A stretch of DNA of 64,000 nt from Borrelia miyamotoi (GCF_019668505.1 NZ_AP024371.1:124001-188000), one strand, 5' to 3'. Shown: positions 10,175-20,348, numbered from the stretch's first letter. The notes: generated from the sequence alone by a model not told the origin. Program-made: numbers and translations.

Positions 10175-12052
10175 ATGCGTAAAAATTTTGCCAGCAACTT
10201 AAGATTAAATATAGTTCTCATAGCTTTCCTAATAATAACACTTTTAACCATTTATAAATATTTTATGCTAATGTCCTCAAAAGATATACCATATTTCAAC
10301 CAAAATATAAATTACATCTCAAGAAGAGGAAATATTTATGACAGAAATGGTAAAATAATAGCATTCTCTTCAAAATCACATTCAATAGGAACTTACCCAA
10401 ATAAAATAAAAAATATTGTAAGTATATCAGAAACCCTTGGAGCAATACTGAAAATTGATCCTCAAACACTAAAAAAAAAACTGTCCTCAAAAAAAGGATT
10501 CACATATATAAAAAGAAAAGTAACAAGGGAAGAATCTGAATTAATTAAAAGAATTCAATCAGAAGGCAGATTAAAAGACATCATACTTTATCCAGACTAT
10601 ACAAGAATTTATCCATTTAAAGAACTAACAAGCAACATTACAGGTTTTGTAGGAACTGATAACATTGGGCTTGAAGGCCTTGAACTGTCTCTAAATAGCA
10701 TATTAAATGGGGATCTCACTAAACAAAAATCTATAAACGAAAAATTAAGTACAAACAACATATACTTAACAATAGACATAGACCTGCAAAAAAATATAAA
10801 TCAAATAGCAAAAAAATACTTTAAAGAAAATCAACCTGAAAACATGATTGCCATAGTAATGGATGCTAAGAATGGAGAAATTTTATCAATGCTTCAACTT
10901 CCACAATATGATGCCAATTACTATTCAAATTATTCTAAAGAAATATGGCACAATTTTGCCACCTCTCTTACCTATGAGCCTGGAAGTATTAACAAAATTT
11001 TTACAGTAGCTATCCTCTTAGACAGTGGATTATTAAAATCAAATGAAAAATTTCTAGATAACGGTGTATACCAAAAAAAATTCAAATCAGGTGAAATAGT
11101 TACAATCAAAACTTTAAATCCTCCTTATGACTACATCAATCCTAGTGGAATCCTAATTTATTCATCAAATGTAGGAATAGCCCACATTACAGATAAAGTA
11201 AGTAACGAATATTTCTATAACAAATTAATAGACTTTGGCTTTGGAGAAAAAGTAGGATTTCCTTTCCCCGGAGAGACAAAAGGTCTCCTAACTCACTATT
11301 CAAAATGGTCAGGACGAAGCAAAGCCACAATCGGATTTGGACAAGAAATAGGAGTATCTGCTATTCAAATACTACAAGCTGCTAGCATATTAAGCAATAA
11401 CGGAATTATGTTAAAACCCAAAATCATAAAAAAGATAAGCGATGAAATGGAAAATACAATTCAAAAATTTCAAAAAGAAGAAATTAAAAAAGTAATATCT
11501 ACTAATACAGCAAAAAAAGTTTTAAAAATGATGCAAGAAGTTGTAAATAAAGGAGGAATACCAAAACTTAAAATGAAAAACTTAAGTATTTCCGCAAAAA
11601 GTGGAACTTCTCAAGTAATTGATAAAAATACAGGAAAATACTCAGAAGAAGACTATACATCCTCAATACTAGTAATATATCCTACAGAAAATCCAAAATA
11701 CATTATATACATTGTGTATAGATATCCTAAAAAGATAATATATGGAACAAGAATTGCTGCACCAATGGCAAAAGAAATAATAGAATTGATTGAACATAGA
11801 AATAATAAAAATGCATACAATGAAATCAAAATTTCTTCAAGAATTAGCATATCAAAACCTACAATAAAATACGAAAAAACAGGAGCTTTACCAAACTTTA
11901 CAGGGGTCTCAAAAAGAGATCTAATAAAAATTTTAAAAAACTATAAAAACATAAAAATTAAGGTAAACGGCAATGGTTTTGTATATAAACAATCTCACCC
12001 ACCTAACACAAAATTAAAAGACATCAATGAACTTGAAATAACACTAAAATAA
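10175..12052 (+). CDS. Class B penicillin-binding protein (FtsI/PBP2-type transpeptidase) with a PASTA domain
   Basis: 625 residues. An N-terminal membrane anchor at about 10-30 precedes a dimerisation domain with RRGNIYDRNG and then the transpeptidase domain. Its active-site motifs are SxxK in YEPGSINKIF (S-I-N-K), SxN in SSNVGIA, and K-S-G-T in AKSGTSQV, where many family members have KTGT. A PASTA-like domain (LPNFTGVSKRDLIKILKNY) ends the protein. It cross-links peptidoglycan at the outer face of the inner membrane. The AAGGAG site is 14 bases from the ATG, unusually far. The 3' end lies 1 bp from the convergent acyl-CoA ligase gene. Confidence 0.88.
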   Translation: MRKNFASNLRLNIVLIAFLIITLLTIYKYFMLMSSKDIPYFNQNINYISRRGNIYDRNGKIIAFSSKSHSIGTYPNKIKNIVSISETLGAILKIDPQTLKKKLSSKKGFTYIKRKVTREESELIKRIQSEGRLKDIILYPDYTRIYPFKELTSNITGFVGTDNIGLEGLELSLNSILNGDLTKQKSINEKLSTNNIYLTIDIDLQKNINQIAKKYFKENQPENMIAIVMDAKNGEILSMLQLPQYDANYYSNYSKEIWHNFATSLTYEPGSINKIFTVAILLDSGLLKSNEKFLDNGVYQKKFKSGEIVTIKTLNPPYDYINPSGILIYSSNVGIAHITDKVSNEYFYNKLIDFGFGEKVGFPFPGETKGLLTHYSKWSGRSKATIGFGQEIGVSAIQILQAASILSNNGIMLKPKIIKKISDEMENTIQKFQKEEIKKVISTNTAKKVLKMMQEVVNKGGIPKLKMKNLSISAKSGTSQVIDKNTGKYSEEDYTSSILVIYPTENPKYIIYIVYRYPKKIIYGTRIAAPMAKEIIELIEHRNNKNAYNEIKISSRISISKPTIKYEKTGALPNFTGVSKRDLIKILKNYKNIKIKVNGNGFVYKQSHPPNTKLKDINELEITLK

Positions 12053-12053
12053 T

Positions 12054-13949
12054 TTAAGAAAATAAATTCTTTATCTCATTTCTATAAAAATCTAAAATAT
12101 AATTACGTTTAACATCCATCTTAACAGACATCTCTTTACCTATCTCAAATGGTTTTTCTAAAAGGACAAACTTTAATACTTGCTCAAAAGGCTTAAATCC
12201 ATTAGTTCTATTAATAAGTTTTTTTATCTCATCATTAATAGCTTTAAGAACAATGTTATTTGCAATAATCTGTCGCTTATTGTGAGCATCAAGAATTTTC
12301 TGACCTATGCTCTCTAAATATTTATTCACTTCTTCAAAATTAGGAAGAATTAATGCCCCTAAAAATTTTTGATCCTGCCCCACAACAACAGCTTTTTCAA
12401 TCAATAAAGATTCTTCAAGCTTAATTTCAATTGGCATAGGTTCAATATTTTCTCCATTATTTAAAACAATAGTATCTTTTTCTCTCCCTATTACCTGAAC
12501 AACATTATCCTTTGACAACTTAACAATATCCCCCGTATCTAAAAATCCATCAGCTCCAATAACCCGCCTTGTAGCATCTTCATCTTGATAATATCCAATC
12601 ATAACCTGAGGACCTTTAATAAATAGGATTCCTTTACCTGGCTTTTTAAGCTTATTCCCATGTTCATCCCTAATTTCAGCAACAGTTCCAGGCAATATTT
12701 TGCCACAAGTACCAAGCATTAATTTCCCATACTCATTAGATGCAACACCAGGAGATGCTTCTGTTAACCCATAAGCATTAGCAAGCTTAATCCCAATTGA
12801 ATTAAAAAACCTAGCAACAGATAAAGACATACTACTCCCACCAGCAATTCCAACAATAAAATTGTTGCCCAAAAATTTTCTTATTTTTTTAAAAATAAGA
12901 AAATCTCCCAAACTTCTAAGCGGAAATAAAACTACTAAACCCAAAACTCCTAAAAATTTTTTTATAGGCATGAATAAATCAAATCCATTATTAGGGTACA
13001 ATCCTAAAACTATCCTAGAGCAGATATCATGCAAACATGCTACTTTAACAAAAATTTCAAATAATAATCTTGCTAAGAATGACTTTTTGACAAGCTCTTT
13101 AAAAATATTCTGTCTTACTGCAATCCAAAGTCTAGGAACAGCAGCAAGATAATGAGGATTAATATTTTTAATATCATCAAGCATCTTCCTTGGAACAATA
13201 CTTGAAAATAAACAAGTCATACCTTTAAGAAAAATATTATAAGAAAACGATCTCTGAAATGAATGCCAAATTGGTAAAATACACATAAATATTTGACCCT
13301 CAGTAACACTAACCATACGACTAAAACTAGATACCTGATAAAGAAAATTAGCATGAGAGATCATTACTCCTTTAGGTGCCCCTGTGGTACCAGAAGTATA
13401 TATTATTGTTGCCATATCATCAGGACTAACATTCTTTAAAATTTTAATAATCTTTTCATCTTGCCTTGTGTTATCCCCAATTGAAAGACACTCTTTGTAA
13501 GTATAAATTTTAAAATTACTAAACCGTTCCTTATTTTTTTCATTTAAATCATCAATAATAACAATTATAGGATTAACTCTAAAACTAACCTGCACAACCA
13601 AATCAAGAAGATTTAAATTTTCCACTATCACTATATTTGGAAGAATGGCATTAATAATTACTTCAATCTCAAAAAAAGTAACATCAGTTCCCTTTGGAAC
13701 ATCCACAGCACCTAAAGCCAAAATTGCAAAATCTATAACACTCCATTCAACTCTATTCTCAGAACAAATAAACACTTTATCTTGATACCCCAAACCCATT
13801 TTTTCTAAGAATGATGCAAATTTCAAAACATTATTCTTTAAATCCTTATAAGTAACTCTGAAATACTCTTTATTGCTTCCTCTATATATTTGTGCAATTC
13901 CACTGCCATGCTTTTCAGCAATCTCAAAAAAAGCTTTTACTACAGACAT
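12054..13949 (-). CDS. Long-chain fatty acid--CoA ligase (AMP-forming)
   Basis: 631 residues of the ANL superfamily. The phosphate-binding loop is YTSGTTGAPKGVMISHAN; later motifs are ANAYGLTEASPG and GFLDTGDIVKL, and DTIVLNNGENIEP is the hinge region. The enzyme activates fatty acids with ATP and CoA. Borrelia lack fatty-acid synthesis and rely on host lipids, so such ligases are expected to feed phospholipid assembly. The start is ATG at 13949 with AGGA upstream. A weakly hydrophobic stretch near residue 320-350 could associate with membrane. Confidence 0.92.
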   Translation of the reverse strand: MSVVKAFFEIAEKHGSGIAQIYRGSNKEYFRVTYKDLKNNVLKFASFLEKMGLGYQDKVFICSENRVEWSVIDFAILALGAVDVPKGTDVTFFEIEVIINAILPNIVIVENLNLLDLVVQVSFRVNPIIVIIDDLNEKNKERFSNFKIYTYKECLSIGDNTRQDEKIIKILKNVSPDDMATIIYTSGTTGAPKGVMISHANFLYQVSSFSRMVSVTEGQIFMCILPIWHSFQRSFSYNIFLKGMTCLFSSIVPRKMLDDIKNINPHYLAAVPRLWIAVRQNIFKELVKKSFLARLLFEIFVKVACLHDICSRIVLGLYPNNGFDLFMPIKKFLGVLGLVVLFPLRSLGDFLIFKKIRKFLGNNFIVGIAGGSSMSLSVARFFNSIGIKLANAYGLTEASPGVASNEYGKLMLGTCGKILPGTVAEIRDEHGNKLKKPGKGILFIKGPQVMIGYYQDEDATRRVIGADGFLDTGDIVKLSKDNVVQVIGREKDTIVLNNGENIEPMPIEIKLEESLLIEKAVVVGQDQKFLGALILPNFEEVNKYLESIGQKILDAHNKRQIIANNIVLKAINDEIKKLINRTNGFKPFEQVLKFVLLEKPFEIGKEMSVKMDVKRNYILDFYRNEIKNLFS

Positions 13950-14208
13950 ATAATCCTACTTTATATAATATCTAATGATATTAATAATGTTACTAGATTA
14001 TAACATTTTCAATAATAAAATCCTAATTCAAATTTTAATTACTTGTAGATTAGTCAATGAGATAATGCTTACACTGAATGTCTTTTTTCCAATTACTTTA
14101 TTGAAATAATTATTATTTATAGAGAAAGGTTTTAAAAATCAAAATATGTACTATTAAGCATAAAAAAGTTCTAATTGCCTATAATAAAAAATCTAATTCC
14201 TTCAGACA
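13950..14208. other. AT-rich intergenic stretch, no gene recognised
   Basis: About 260 bases between the acyl-CoA ligase start and the small gene at 14209. All frames are broken by stops and I see no convincing promoter, hairpin or RNA gene. It should contain the promoter for the ligase gene. It could be debris of a lost gene, but nothing recognisable remains. Confidence 0.4.
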
Positions 14209-14400
14209 CTATAAGAATAAAATTTTCCTCTGACCAAATCCCATCAATTTACTTTTCGCCCTTTCTCCCTTTACCACGAACATTATATATCTTAGAATAA
14301 TATATCTTTCACCCAAATCATCTTCTATCTTATTAAGATATTCATGAAGATCAAGCTCTAAAGATGGATTAGAAATTATTTCTACTATATACACAGACAC
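14209..14400 (-). CDS. Small hypothetical protein (63 residues), possibly a truncated remnant
   Basis: The frame opens with a GTG at 14400, only 8 bp after the besB stop, preceded by GAGGATTAAGACTAGG. The protein starts MSVYIVEIISNPSLELDLHE and continues with charged helical residues (KIEDDLGERYIILRY), which reads like a genuine protein. The last ten or so residues (GFGQRKILFL) look less protein-like, so the gene may be cut short by a frameshift. I do not recognise the family. Its position at the tail of the besA-besB transcript argues for co-transcription. Confidence 0.45.
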   Translation of the reverse strand: MSVYIVEIISNPSLELDLHEYLNKIEDDLGERYIILRYIMFVVKGERAKSKLMGFGQRKILFL

Positions 14401-14408
14401 GCCTAGTC

Positions 14409-17400
14409 TTAATCCTCATCAATAAAAAGATTATCAAAATTACCATCAATCTTGGTGTTCCCATTATCATTATTTTTGGAAATATTAATGCTATTTTCAC
14501 TTTGACTTTTATTGAAAAAGCTCTCACCTCCTTCTTTAGGATTAATTCTGCCAATAAAAATACACGATTTAAAAAAAATAAAATTTTTTACAGAAAGCTT
14601 AGAAAAAATTTCAAAAATCACAGGAATAAAAAGTAAAGTCAATAATGTACTAGCAATCATTCCACCAATAAAGGTAAAAGCAATTGGCCTTATAAGAGCA
14701 TTATCACTTGAATCTGAAAACGCAAGAGGAAAAAACCCAATTATCGATGTTAAAGCAGACATTAAAATTGGCCTAAACCTAGAACGGCCTGCTTCAAGTA
14801 CGGACTCTCTAATACTAAATCCCCTTTTAATCAATAAATTAATATAATCTACCAACACAATGCCTGTATTAACAACAATTCCAATAAGCATAAGCATACC
14901 AACAGCAGTAAAAACAGAAACATGTTCTCCTGATATGAAATAAATTGGAGAAACACCTATTAACGTTAATGGTATTGTAAAAAGAATAATGAATGGCTTT
15001 AATAGAGACTCAAATTGTGCTGCCAACACTCCAAATACAAGTAAGATAGCCATAAAAATTATAACCATAAAATGCTGCATACTCTTCATAAATTCACTGT
15101 ATTCTCCTTCAAACTTAACTAACACACCATCCTTTTTAGGAACCTTATTAGTTACAAAATTCACTACATTTGCCGTAATCAAAGCTAAATTTTCATTTGG
15201 AGCAACACCTGATGTAAGGTTAACTACTAACGATTGATTTTCTCTTAAAATCTCTCCAAATCCTTTTTTTTTCTTAAGCCTCACTATTGAAGAGAGAGGA
15301 ATTTTAATACCAGCTGAATTCATAACAAACATTTTATCCAAATCTCTCAAACTAGTCATATTTCCTCTATCAAGCTTGAGCACAATATCATAATTTATCC
15401 CATCTTGAGTGTATTTCCCTGCCAAAATCCCATCAATATTACCCTTAATCTCTTTTGAAAGATCTGACACACTAATTTCATAATAATAAGCCTTCTCTTT
15501 ATCTAATTCTATATCAATTTGAAGCTCTTCTTTTATATCAAGTCCAGGATTAACAAGATTGGGAAATTCTTTCTTTAAAAGACTAACTAACAACTTTCCA
15601 TATTCTATTGCATACCCAAAGTCAGACGCAATAATTTTAATATCAATAGGAGACCCACCAAAAGAAGTACCTCCTGAAAAAGTATGAGAACCAAGATCAG
15701 GATAAAGATTTTCAACACGCTTATCAACTCTATATTTAATATCTCCTTGCTCCTTAATAAATTCTCTACTGTTCTCTTCACTTAAAGGAAATATAATTCT
15801 AAAGGAAAACCCACTTAAACTTATTTCAGAAATAACACTCTTATAACCCTTAATTTCGCTCTTTAAAATTTCTAAAACTTTATCTGAGTGAATTCTTGAA
15901 ATTTCCAAACTCTGCTCATGGGGAAATCTAAAAAAAAAATCCATAGAATAAGAATGGGTTTCGGGAATAAAAGATACATTTAAAAGGGGAAATAAAGCTA
16001 AACTTAAAACAAAACTAAAGAGAATAATAAGCGAAAAAATTATCTTGTTAGTTAAAACGTATTTAAGCAACTTAACATAAAATCGTTCACCAAAAGAATA
16101 AATCCCATAAAAAAAATTATCAATCTTTCTAATAAATTTATTCTTGATAGGTTTTTGAAAAGTAGTATAAATCCCAACATAATAACTTGAAAGAACAGGA
16201 ACTAAAAAAACTGCAACAAATAAAGAAGCAGTCAAAGATACTACAATAGTGAAAGCAAAATCCCTAATAAAATCACCAATAATATCCAATTCAGCCTTAA
16301 AAATAAGCATAGGAAGAAAAACACAAATTGATGTCAGAGTAGCAGCCATAATTGGTAGCATCATCTCTTGTGTTCCAAGAATGGCAGATGAAATGAGTTT
16401 AGCTCCCCTCTGTCTATATTTATATATATTATCTATTACAACAATAGAACAATCTACAAGCATACCAACACTCAAAGCAAGACCCGAAAGACTCATAATA
16501 TTCAGCGAAATATCCGCAAAATACATCAAACAAAAGGTAAGAATAATAGCTAATGGTATTGCAATCCCAATAATAATTGTCGCTCTAAGACTCCTTAAAA
16601 AGAAAAAAATAATACATAACGCAAGCATTGCCCCAGAATAAGCTGCATCAGAAACAGAAAAAATAGCCTTTTTAATAAACTCAGAAGTATCATTAATAAG
16701 CTCTAAGAATATATCTTTTGGAAGTTCAAGCTTGATTCCCTCAATCTCTGCATTTACTGAATCTGAAACAACAACAGGATTTGCACCACTTTGTTTTTTG
16801 ATAGATACCCAAATAGAAGGCTTGCCATTATAATATACATAATTTTTTAAATCATAAGAGACCATATCAACACTTGCAATATCCCTTAATCTAATTTGAG
16901 CAAGAGAATTATTATCACCTAAATAAGTATTTGGAGTCTTATAAGAAATAACCACGTCTTCCAAGTCTTTAATCGAATTAAATTCTCCAGATACTTGTGC
17001 TTGATATCTTAAATTATTGTCTAATAAGCTACCAACCGACAATTCAAAATTGTGAGAAGAAATAAATGGTGCTATTGCTGATAAAGTTAGTCCATATGCC
17101 TCCAACCTATTTTGAGAAACTTCAACTAAAACGTGTTTAGCCTCACCTCCACTAATCTGCACATGTCCAACCCCATTAAGCCTTTCCAACTTGGGCTTAA
17201 TAATATTATCAGCATACCTTTTAAGTTCTATAACAGACCTATCTGCATACATAACAAATGACAATAATACCAAATCTCTTGCACTTCCTCTATGAATTTT
17301 AGGCAAGCTTGCTTCTTTAGGTAGCAAGCTTTTTGAAGACTCAATCACATCTCTTATTTCATTTAAAGCTAAATCTACATTAGTTCCACGATAAAATTGA

Positions 17401-17675
17401 ATAGTAATATTGCTAGTCTCTTTAAAAGAAACACTGTTGATTTTTTTTATATTCTTTATCAAGGCTAAATTGCCTTCTAAAACACTAGTTACTTTTCTTT
17501 CAATTTCTTTAGCAGAACTTCCCGCACAGTTAGTAGAAATAATGACATAATTTTCTTCAATAACGGGCCACAAATCTACCTTTAATCTTGAAAAAGTATA
17601 AATGCTAATTACAACCAATAACGAAAATAATATTAACATAGCTATTGGTCTACCAATAACCTTTTTTACTAACAA
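14409..17675 (-). CDS. besB: RND-family efflux transporter, BesB/AcrB-type
   Basis: 1088 residues with the RND layout: one N-terminal membrane helix, a large periplasmic loop, a helix bundle near 340-500, a second periplasmic loop, and a final bundle near 860-1030. TM4 has GMLVDCSIVVIDNI, where the two adjacent aspartates of AcrB (407/408) are D408-C409, so only the first is kept. It drives proton-coupled export and is the inner-membrane part of BesABC, the Borrelia efflux system. The start is TTG at 17675 with a GAGG site seven bases upstream. besA ends 15 bp upstream. Confidence 0.92.
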   Translation of the reverse strand: MLVKKVIGRPIAMLILFSLLVVISIYTFSRLKVDLWPVIEENYVIISTNCAGSSAKEIERKVTSVLEGNLALIKNIKKINSVSFKETSNITIQFYRGTNVDLALNEIRDVIESSKSLLPKEASLPKIHRGSARDLVLLSFVMYADRSVIELKRYADNIIKPKLERLNGVGHVQISGGEAKHVLVEVSQNRLEAYGLTLSAIAPFISSHNFELSVGSLLDNNLRYQAQVSGEFNSIKDLEDVVISYKTPNTYLGDNNSLAQIRLRDIASVDMVSYDLKNYVYYNGKPSIWVSIKKQSGANPVVVSDSVNAEIEGIKLELPKDIFLELINDTSEFIKKAIFSVSDAAYSGAMLALCIIFFFLRSLRATIIIGIAIPLAIILTFCLMYFADISLNIMSLSGLALSVGMLVDCSIVVIDNIYKYRQRGAKLISSAILGTQEMMLPIMAATLTSICVFLPMLIFKAELDIIGDFIRDFAFTIVVSLTASLFVAVFLVPVLSSYYVGIYTTFQKPIKNKFIRKIDNFFYGIYSFGERFYVKLLKYVLTNKIIFSLIILFSFVLSLALFPLLNVSFIPETHSYSMDFFFRFPHEQSLEISRIHSDKVLEILKSEIKGYKSVISEISLSGFSFRIIFPLSEENSREFIKEQGDIKYRVDKRVENLYPDLGSHTFSGGTSFGGSPIDIKIIASDFGYAIEYGKLLVSLLKKEFPNLVNPGLDIKEELQIDIELDKEKAYYYEISVSDLSKEIKGNIDGILAGKYTQDGINYDIVLKLDRGNMTSLRDLDKMFVMNSAGIKIPLSSIVRLKKKKGFGEILRENQSLVVNLTSGVAPNENLALITANVVNFVTNKVPKKDGVLVKFEGEYSEFMKSMQHFMVIIFMAILLVFGVLAAQFESLLKPFIILFTIPLTLIGVSPIYFISGEHVSVFTAVGMLMLIGIVVNTGIVLVDYINLLIKRGFSIRESVLEAGRSRFRPILMSALTSIIGFFPLAFSDSSDNALIRPIAFTFIGGMIASTLLTLLFIPVIFEIFSKLSVKNFIFFKSCIFIGRINPKEGGESFFNKSQSENSINISKNNDNGNTKIDGNFDNLFIDED

Positions 17676-17690
17676 TATCGAACCTCAAAA

Positions 17691-18656
17691 CTAAACATTG
17701 TCTTCAGCAGCAAGCCCATCTTGAATATCCACTATATCCACATAAGCTCCATCAGAAAGCGAAGAAAGACCTTCAATGACAATTAAATCATTTTCATTAA
17801 TGCCAGCCTGAATAGAGACAATATTATCTACCTCAAAATCTATTATAGGAAATACTCTTTCAACCATTTTTTTAGCTATATTTAACTTAAATACGCAAAG
17901 TTTACCCTCTCGCTCAATAAAAGCACGTTTTGGAATTTTAACCACGTTTTCTAAATGCTTAGTAATAAGCTTGATCTTGGCAAACATACCAACAAGCATT
18001 TTGCTTTTATTATCTCCTATAGGTTCAAGATATACCGCAGCAGTACGACTCTTAAAATCCAAAACAGGAGACACTTGTGAAATTTTTGCTTTAAATTTTT
18101 CATTAGGATAAGATTCAAGTTCAATAACTGCATCACTGCCAGCCTTGACATCTAAGATATATTTCTCAGTAACATAAGTTTTTATCTGAATTGCATCTAT
18201 TTTCCCTATTAAAGCAATACTTGTTTGAGGTCCAACTATATCTTCAACTTTGAAATTAACAGATAAAACATATCCAGAAATTGGTGCTCTTACTGAACTC
18301 TTTAAATAAAGAGACCCTGGCTTTGACGGATCAAGTACTGCAATTACTTGTCCCTGTTTTACATAAGCTCCAAGCTTAACATGAAGAGACACTATTTTAC
18401 CGGTAACATCTGGGAAAACCTCAGCTTTAACTTTGACATCTATATCCCCATTTAAAGTAATATAATTACTTAAAGTCCCCTTTCTAGCCTTCACAACAAT
18501 AACTGGAAATCTAAAAGACTCACTAACATGATCATTGGTATTAATATTCCCTTGAAGTTCACCATTAATCTTCCTACTACACGAAAAAATAAATAACAAA
18601 AATAGAAACAATAAATAATGTTTACAATGAACCCCAATATTAAAAATAAAATTCAC
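17691..18656 (-). CDS. besA: Membrane fusion (periplasmic adaptor) lipoprotein, BesA
   Basis: 321 residues. A signal peptide ends in LFIFSC, a spirochaetal lipobox, so the protein is probably lipidated. The body fits the HlyD/AcrA adaptor fold: a lipoyl-like half (GDIDVKVKAEVFPDVTGKIV ... LKLGAYVKQGQVIAVLDPS) with a short hairpin, and a beta-barrel with VSPVLDFKSRTAAVYLEP. It links the RND pump to the outer-membrane channel. The start is GTG at 18656 with GAGAA upstream. It lies between besC and besB, all on one strand. Confidence 0.91.
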   Translation of the reverse strand: MNFIFNIGVHCKHYLLFLFLLFIFSCSRKINGELQGNINTNDHVSESFRFPVIVVKARKGTLSNYITLNGDIDVKVKAEVFPDVTGKIVSLHVKLGAYVKQGQVIAVLDPSKPGSLYLKSSVRAPISGYVLSVNFKVEDIVGPQTSIALIGKIDAIQIKTYVTEKYILDVKAGSDAVIELESYPNEKFKAKISQVSPVLDFKSRTAAVYLEPIGDNKSKMLVGMFAKIKLITKHLENVVKIPKRAFIEREGKLCVFKLNIAKKMVERVFPIIDFEVDNIVSIQAGINENDLIVIEGLSSLSDGAYVDIVDIQDGLAAEDNV

Positions 18657-18668
18657 AAAACATTCTCA

Positions 18669-19937
18669 CTAATCCAACTCACTTACTAAATCTCTATATT
18701 CAAGTATTATATTAGCATAATTTAGCTTATCTTTTATAAGCTGCAAATCACTCTGTTTATAGGAAGCTTCAATGTCATTTAATTTCAAAAGATCTAAGGT
18801 TCCTGCATTAAAGGCCTTAAAAGCCACATGATAATTCCTTTTAGACATTTCTAAATTTATCTTGGAATTATCTAAAATAGATTTATATAGTCTTATACTC
18901 TCACGCTTCTGAATAATATTAGCTTTTAATTCACGAATCTTACTTTCAATTTTATTGCCTAAAATTTGTAATTGATAATCTTGCTCCCATATTCCTATAA
19001 AGCTTTTTGAAAATGGTAAAATCTCATTCAAACTATAAGTTAATGCCAAAGAAAATTGAAACCCTTGATTGGACGAATTACCCAAACCATTGCTAAAAGC
19101 AATGCCTCCAGGCCCATAATAAATTGAAAATGAAAATTTTGGTAAGAAAGTATCTAGCCAAAGACTATTAAGCATAGTTTTCATAATTTTAGCAGAACCA
19201 TTTAACTTTCTCACTTCTAAAGACCCGTTAACATCTATAACCTTATCAAATAATGAAATATCTAATATCTCGTCTGACAACTCTCCTATAGTCTCAAAAT
19301 CTTGAAAGACATCCAACCCTAATAATAATTTAAATTTTTCCTTTATCCTTTCAAATTCAATAATTTGCTGTTCTAAATCAGGTTGGAACTTGCTATACTT
19401 CAGCTTAGCATCAAGATAATCTATTTCAGAAATAAGTCCATTATTATAAGCAATTCTTGCTTGCTCAACTTTAACTCTGCTATTTTTAAGTTGACTTTTC
19501 AAAACTTCTAAAATATTTTTGAAAGCTATTAATTCATTATACATTTTAAGCACATTTAACTTAATACCTTTAATAACCTTATCTTTGGTGAACTTAGCAA
19601 ACTCATAATTAAGAATAGCAAGCTTAATTTTACTGAAATCAGATGCAGATATCGAAAAATTAGCAGAAAACCCAAAACCTAAGAACCAATGTGCATTACC
19701 TATTAAATTAGGTATAGCAAAGCTAGACTCTGAAAAACTTGAACTAATCTCTAAATTTGGAATAAAAACATTCCAAGAAGTATCTTTATGTAATTTTTTT
19801 ATCTTTTCTTCGTACTCAGCATTTTGAACATCTAACCCGTACTTTAAAGCCATACGAACAGCATCTTCAGCAGATATTTGCATAACTTCTGCATAAAAAG
19901 AAAACGGCAAAATAAAAATTAACCTTTTAATATCCAC
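18669..19937 (-). CDS. besC: TolC-like outer-membrane efflux protein, BesC
   Basis: 422 residues from the GTG at 19937. This start has AAAGGG five bases upstream and gives a proper signal peptide (Met-DIKR, then LIFILPFSFYA); the longer frame from 19961 adds a cysteine-rich stretch with no support. Repeated long helices (EEKIKKLHKDTSW, LKNSRVKVEQARIAYNNGLIS, later NRNYH-like YHVAFKAFNAGTLDLLKLND) match the duplicated TolC family fold. It forms the outer-membrane and periplasmic tunnel of BesABC. besA follows 12 bp downstream. Confidence 0.9.
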   Translation of the reverse strand: MDIKRLIFILPFSFYAEVMQISAEDAVRMALKYGLDVQNAEYEEKIKKLHKDTSWNVFIPNLEISSSFSESSFAIPNLIGNAHWFLGFGFSANFSISASDFSKIKLAILNYEFAKFTKDKVIKGIKLNVLKMYNELIAFKNILEVLKSQLKNSRVKVEQARIAYNNGLISEIDYLDAKLKYSKFQPDLEQQIIEFERIKEKFKLLLGLDVFQDFETIGELSDEILDISLFDKVIDVNGSLEVRKLNGSAKIMKTMLNSLWLDTFLPKFSFSIYYGPGGIAFSNGLGNSSNQGFQFSLALTYSLNEILPFSKSFIGIWEQDYQLQILGNKIESKIRELKANIIQKRESIRLYKSILDNSKINLEMSKRNYHVAFKAFNAGTLDLLKLNDIEASYKQSDLQLIKDKLNYANIILEYRDLVSELD

Positions 19938-20041
19938 TTCTACCCTTTTACAGCTACACATAAAAACATTCTTACAAATGATTACAGTATAAACTATATA
20001 ACTAGTATATCATAAATTTAGTGAAAATGATGATAACATAA

Positions 20042-20047
20042 TATAAT
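20042..20047 (+). promoter_or_regulatory. Putative -10 hexamer (TATAAT) for yidD, near-leaderless
   Basis: A perfect TATAAT ends eight bases before the ATG at 20055 and overlaps the region of the upstream ATG at 20049. The predicted transcript start (about 20053-20055) would coincide with the second ATG. No Shine-Dalgarno sequence is present and the -35 region is weak. In DNA this AT-rich the hexamer can occur by chance. Confidence 0.35.
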
Positions 20048-20054
20048 TATGTAC

Positions 20055-20348
20055 ATGAACATCTTAAAAAAGATTTTCCTAACACCAAACTTGATACTTA
20101 TTTTATTAATTAAGATATATCAAAAAACTTTTTCCAAAATCATTGGCTTTCAGTGCATATATGAACCTAGCTGTTCAAATTATGCATTAGAATGTTTAAT
20201 AAAATACAACATTATAACAGCCTTGATTCTAATTAAACTAAGACTGCTTAGATGCAATGCACTATTTAAAGGAGGTTCTGAGCCACTACCAATTAAAAAC
20301 CCAATATTAAAATCATTAAAGAAATTTAAAGAAAGATTAATCAAATAA
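20055..20348 (+). CDS. yidD: YidD, membrane protein insertion efficiency factor
   Basis: 97 residues from the ATG at 20055 (99 from the ATG at 20049). A hydrophobic N-terminus is followed by [18 protein letters not shown], matching the YidD core F-x-P-(T/S)-C-S-x-Y-A. FKGGSEPLP corresponds to the usual G-G-x-D-P-x-P segment. YidD assists YidC-dependent insertion of inner-membrane proteins. The start at 20055 is preferred because a TATAAT at 20042-20047 would begin transcription there. It is convergent with proX and overlaps its end by 12 bp. Confidence 0.85.
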   Translation: MNILKKIFLTPNLILILLIKIYQKTFSKIIGFQCIYEPSCSNYALECLIKYNIITALILIKLRLLRCNALFKGGSEPLPIKNPILKSLKKFKERLIK

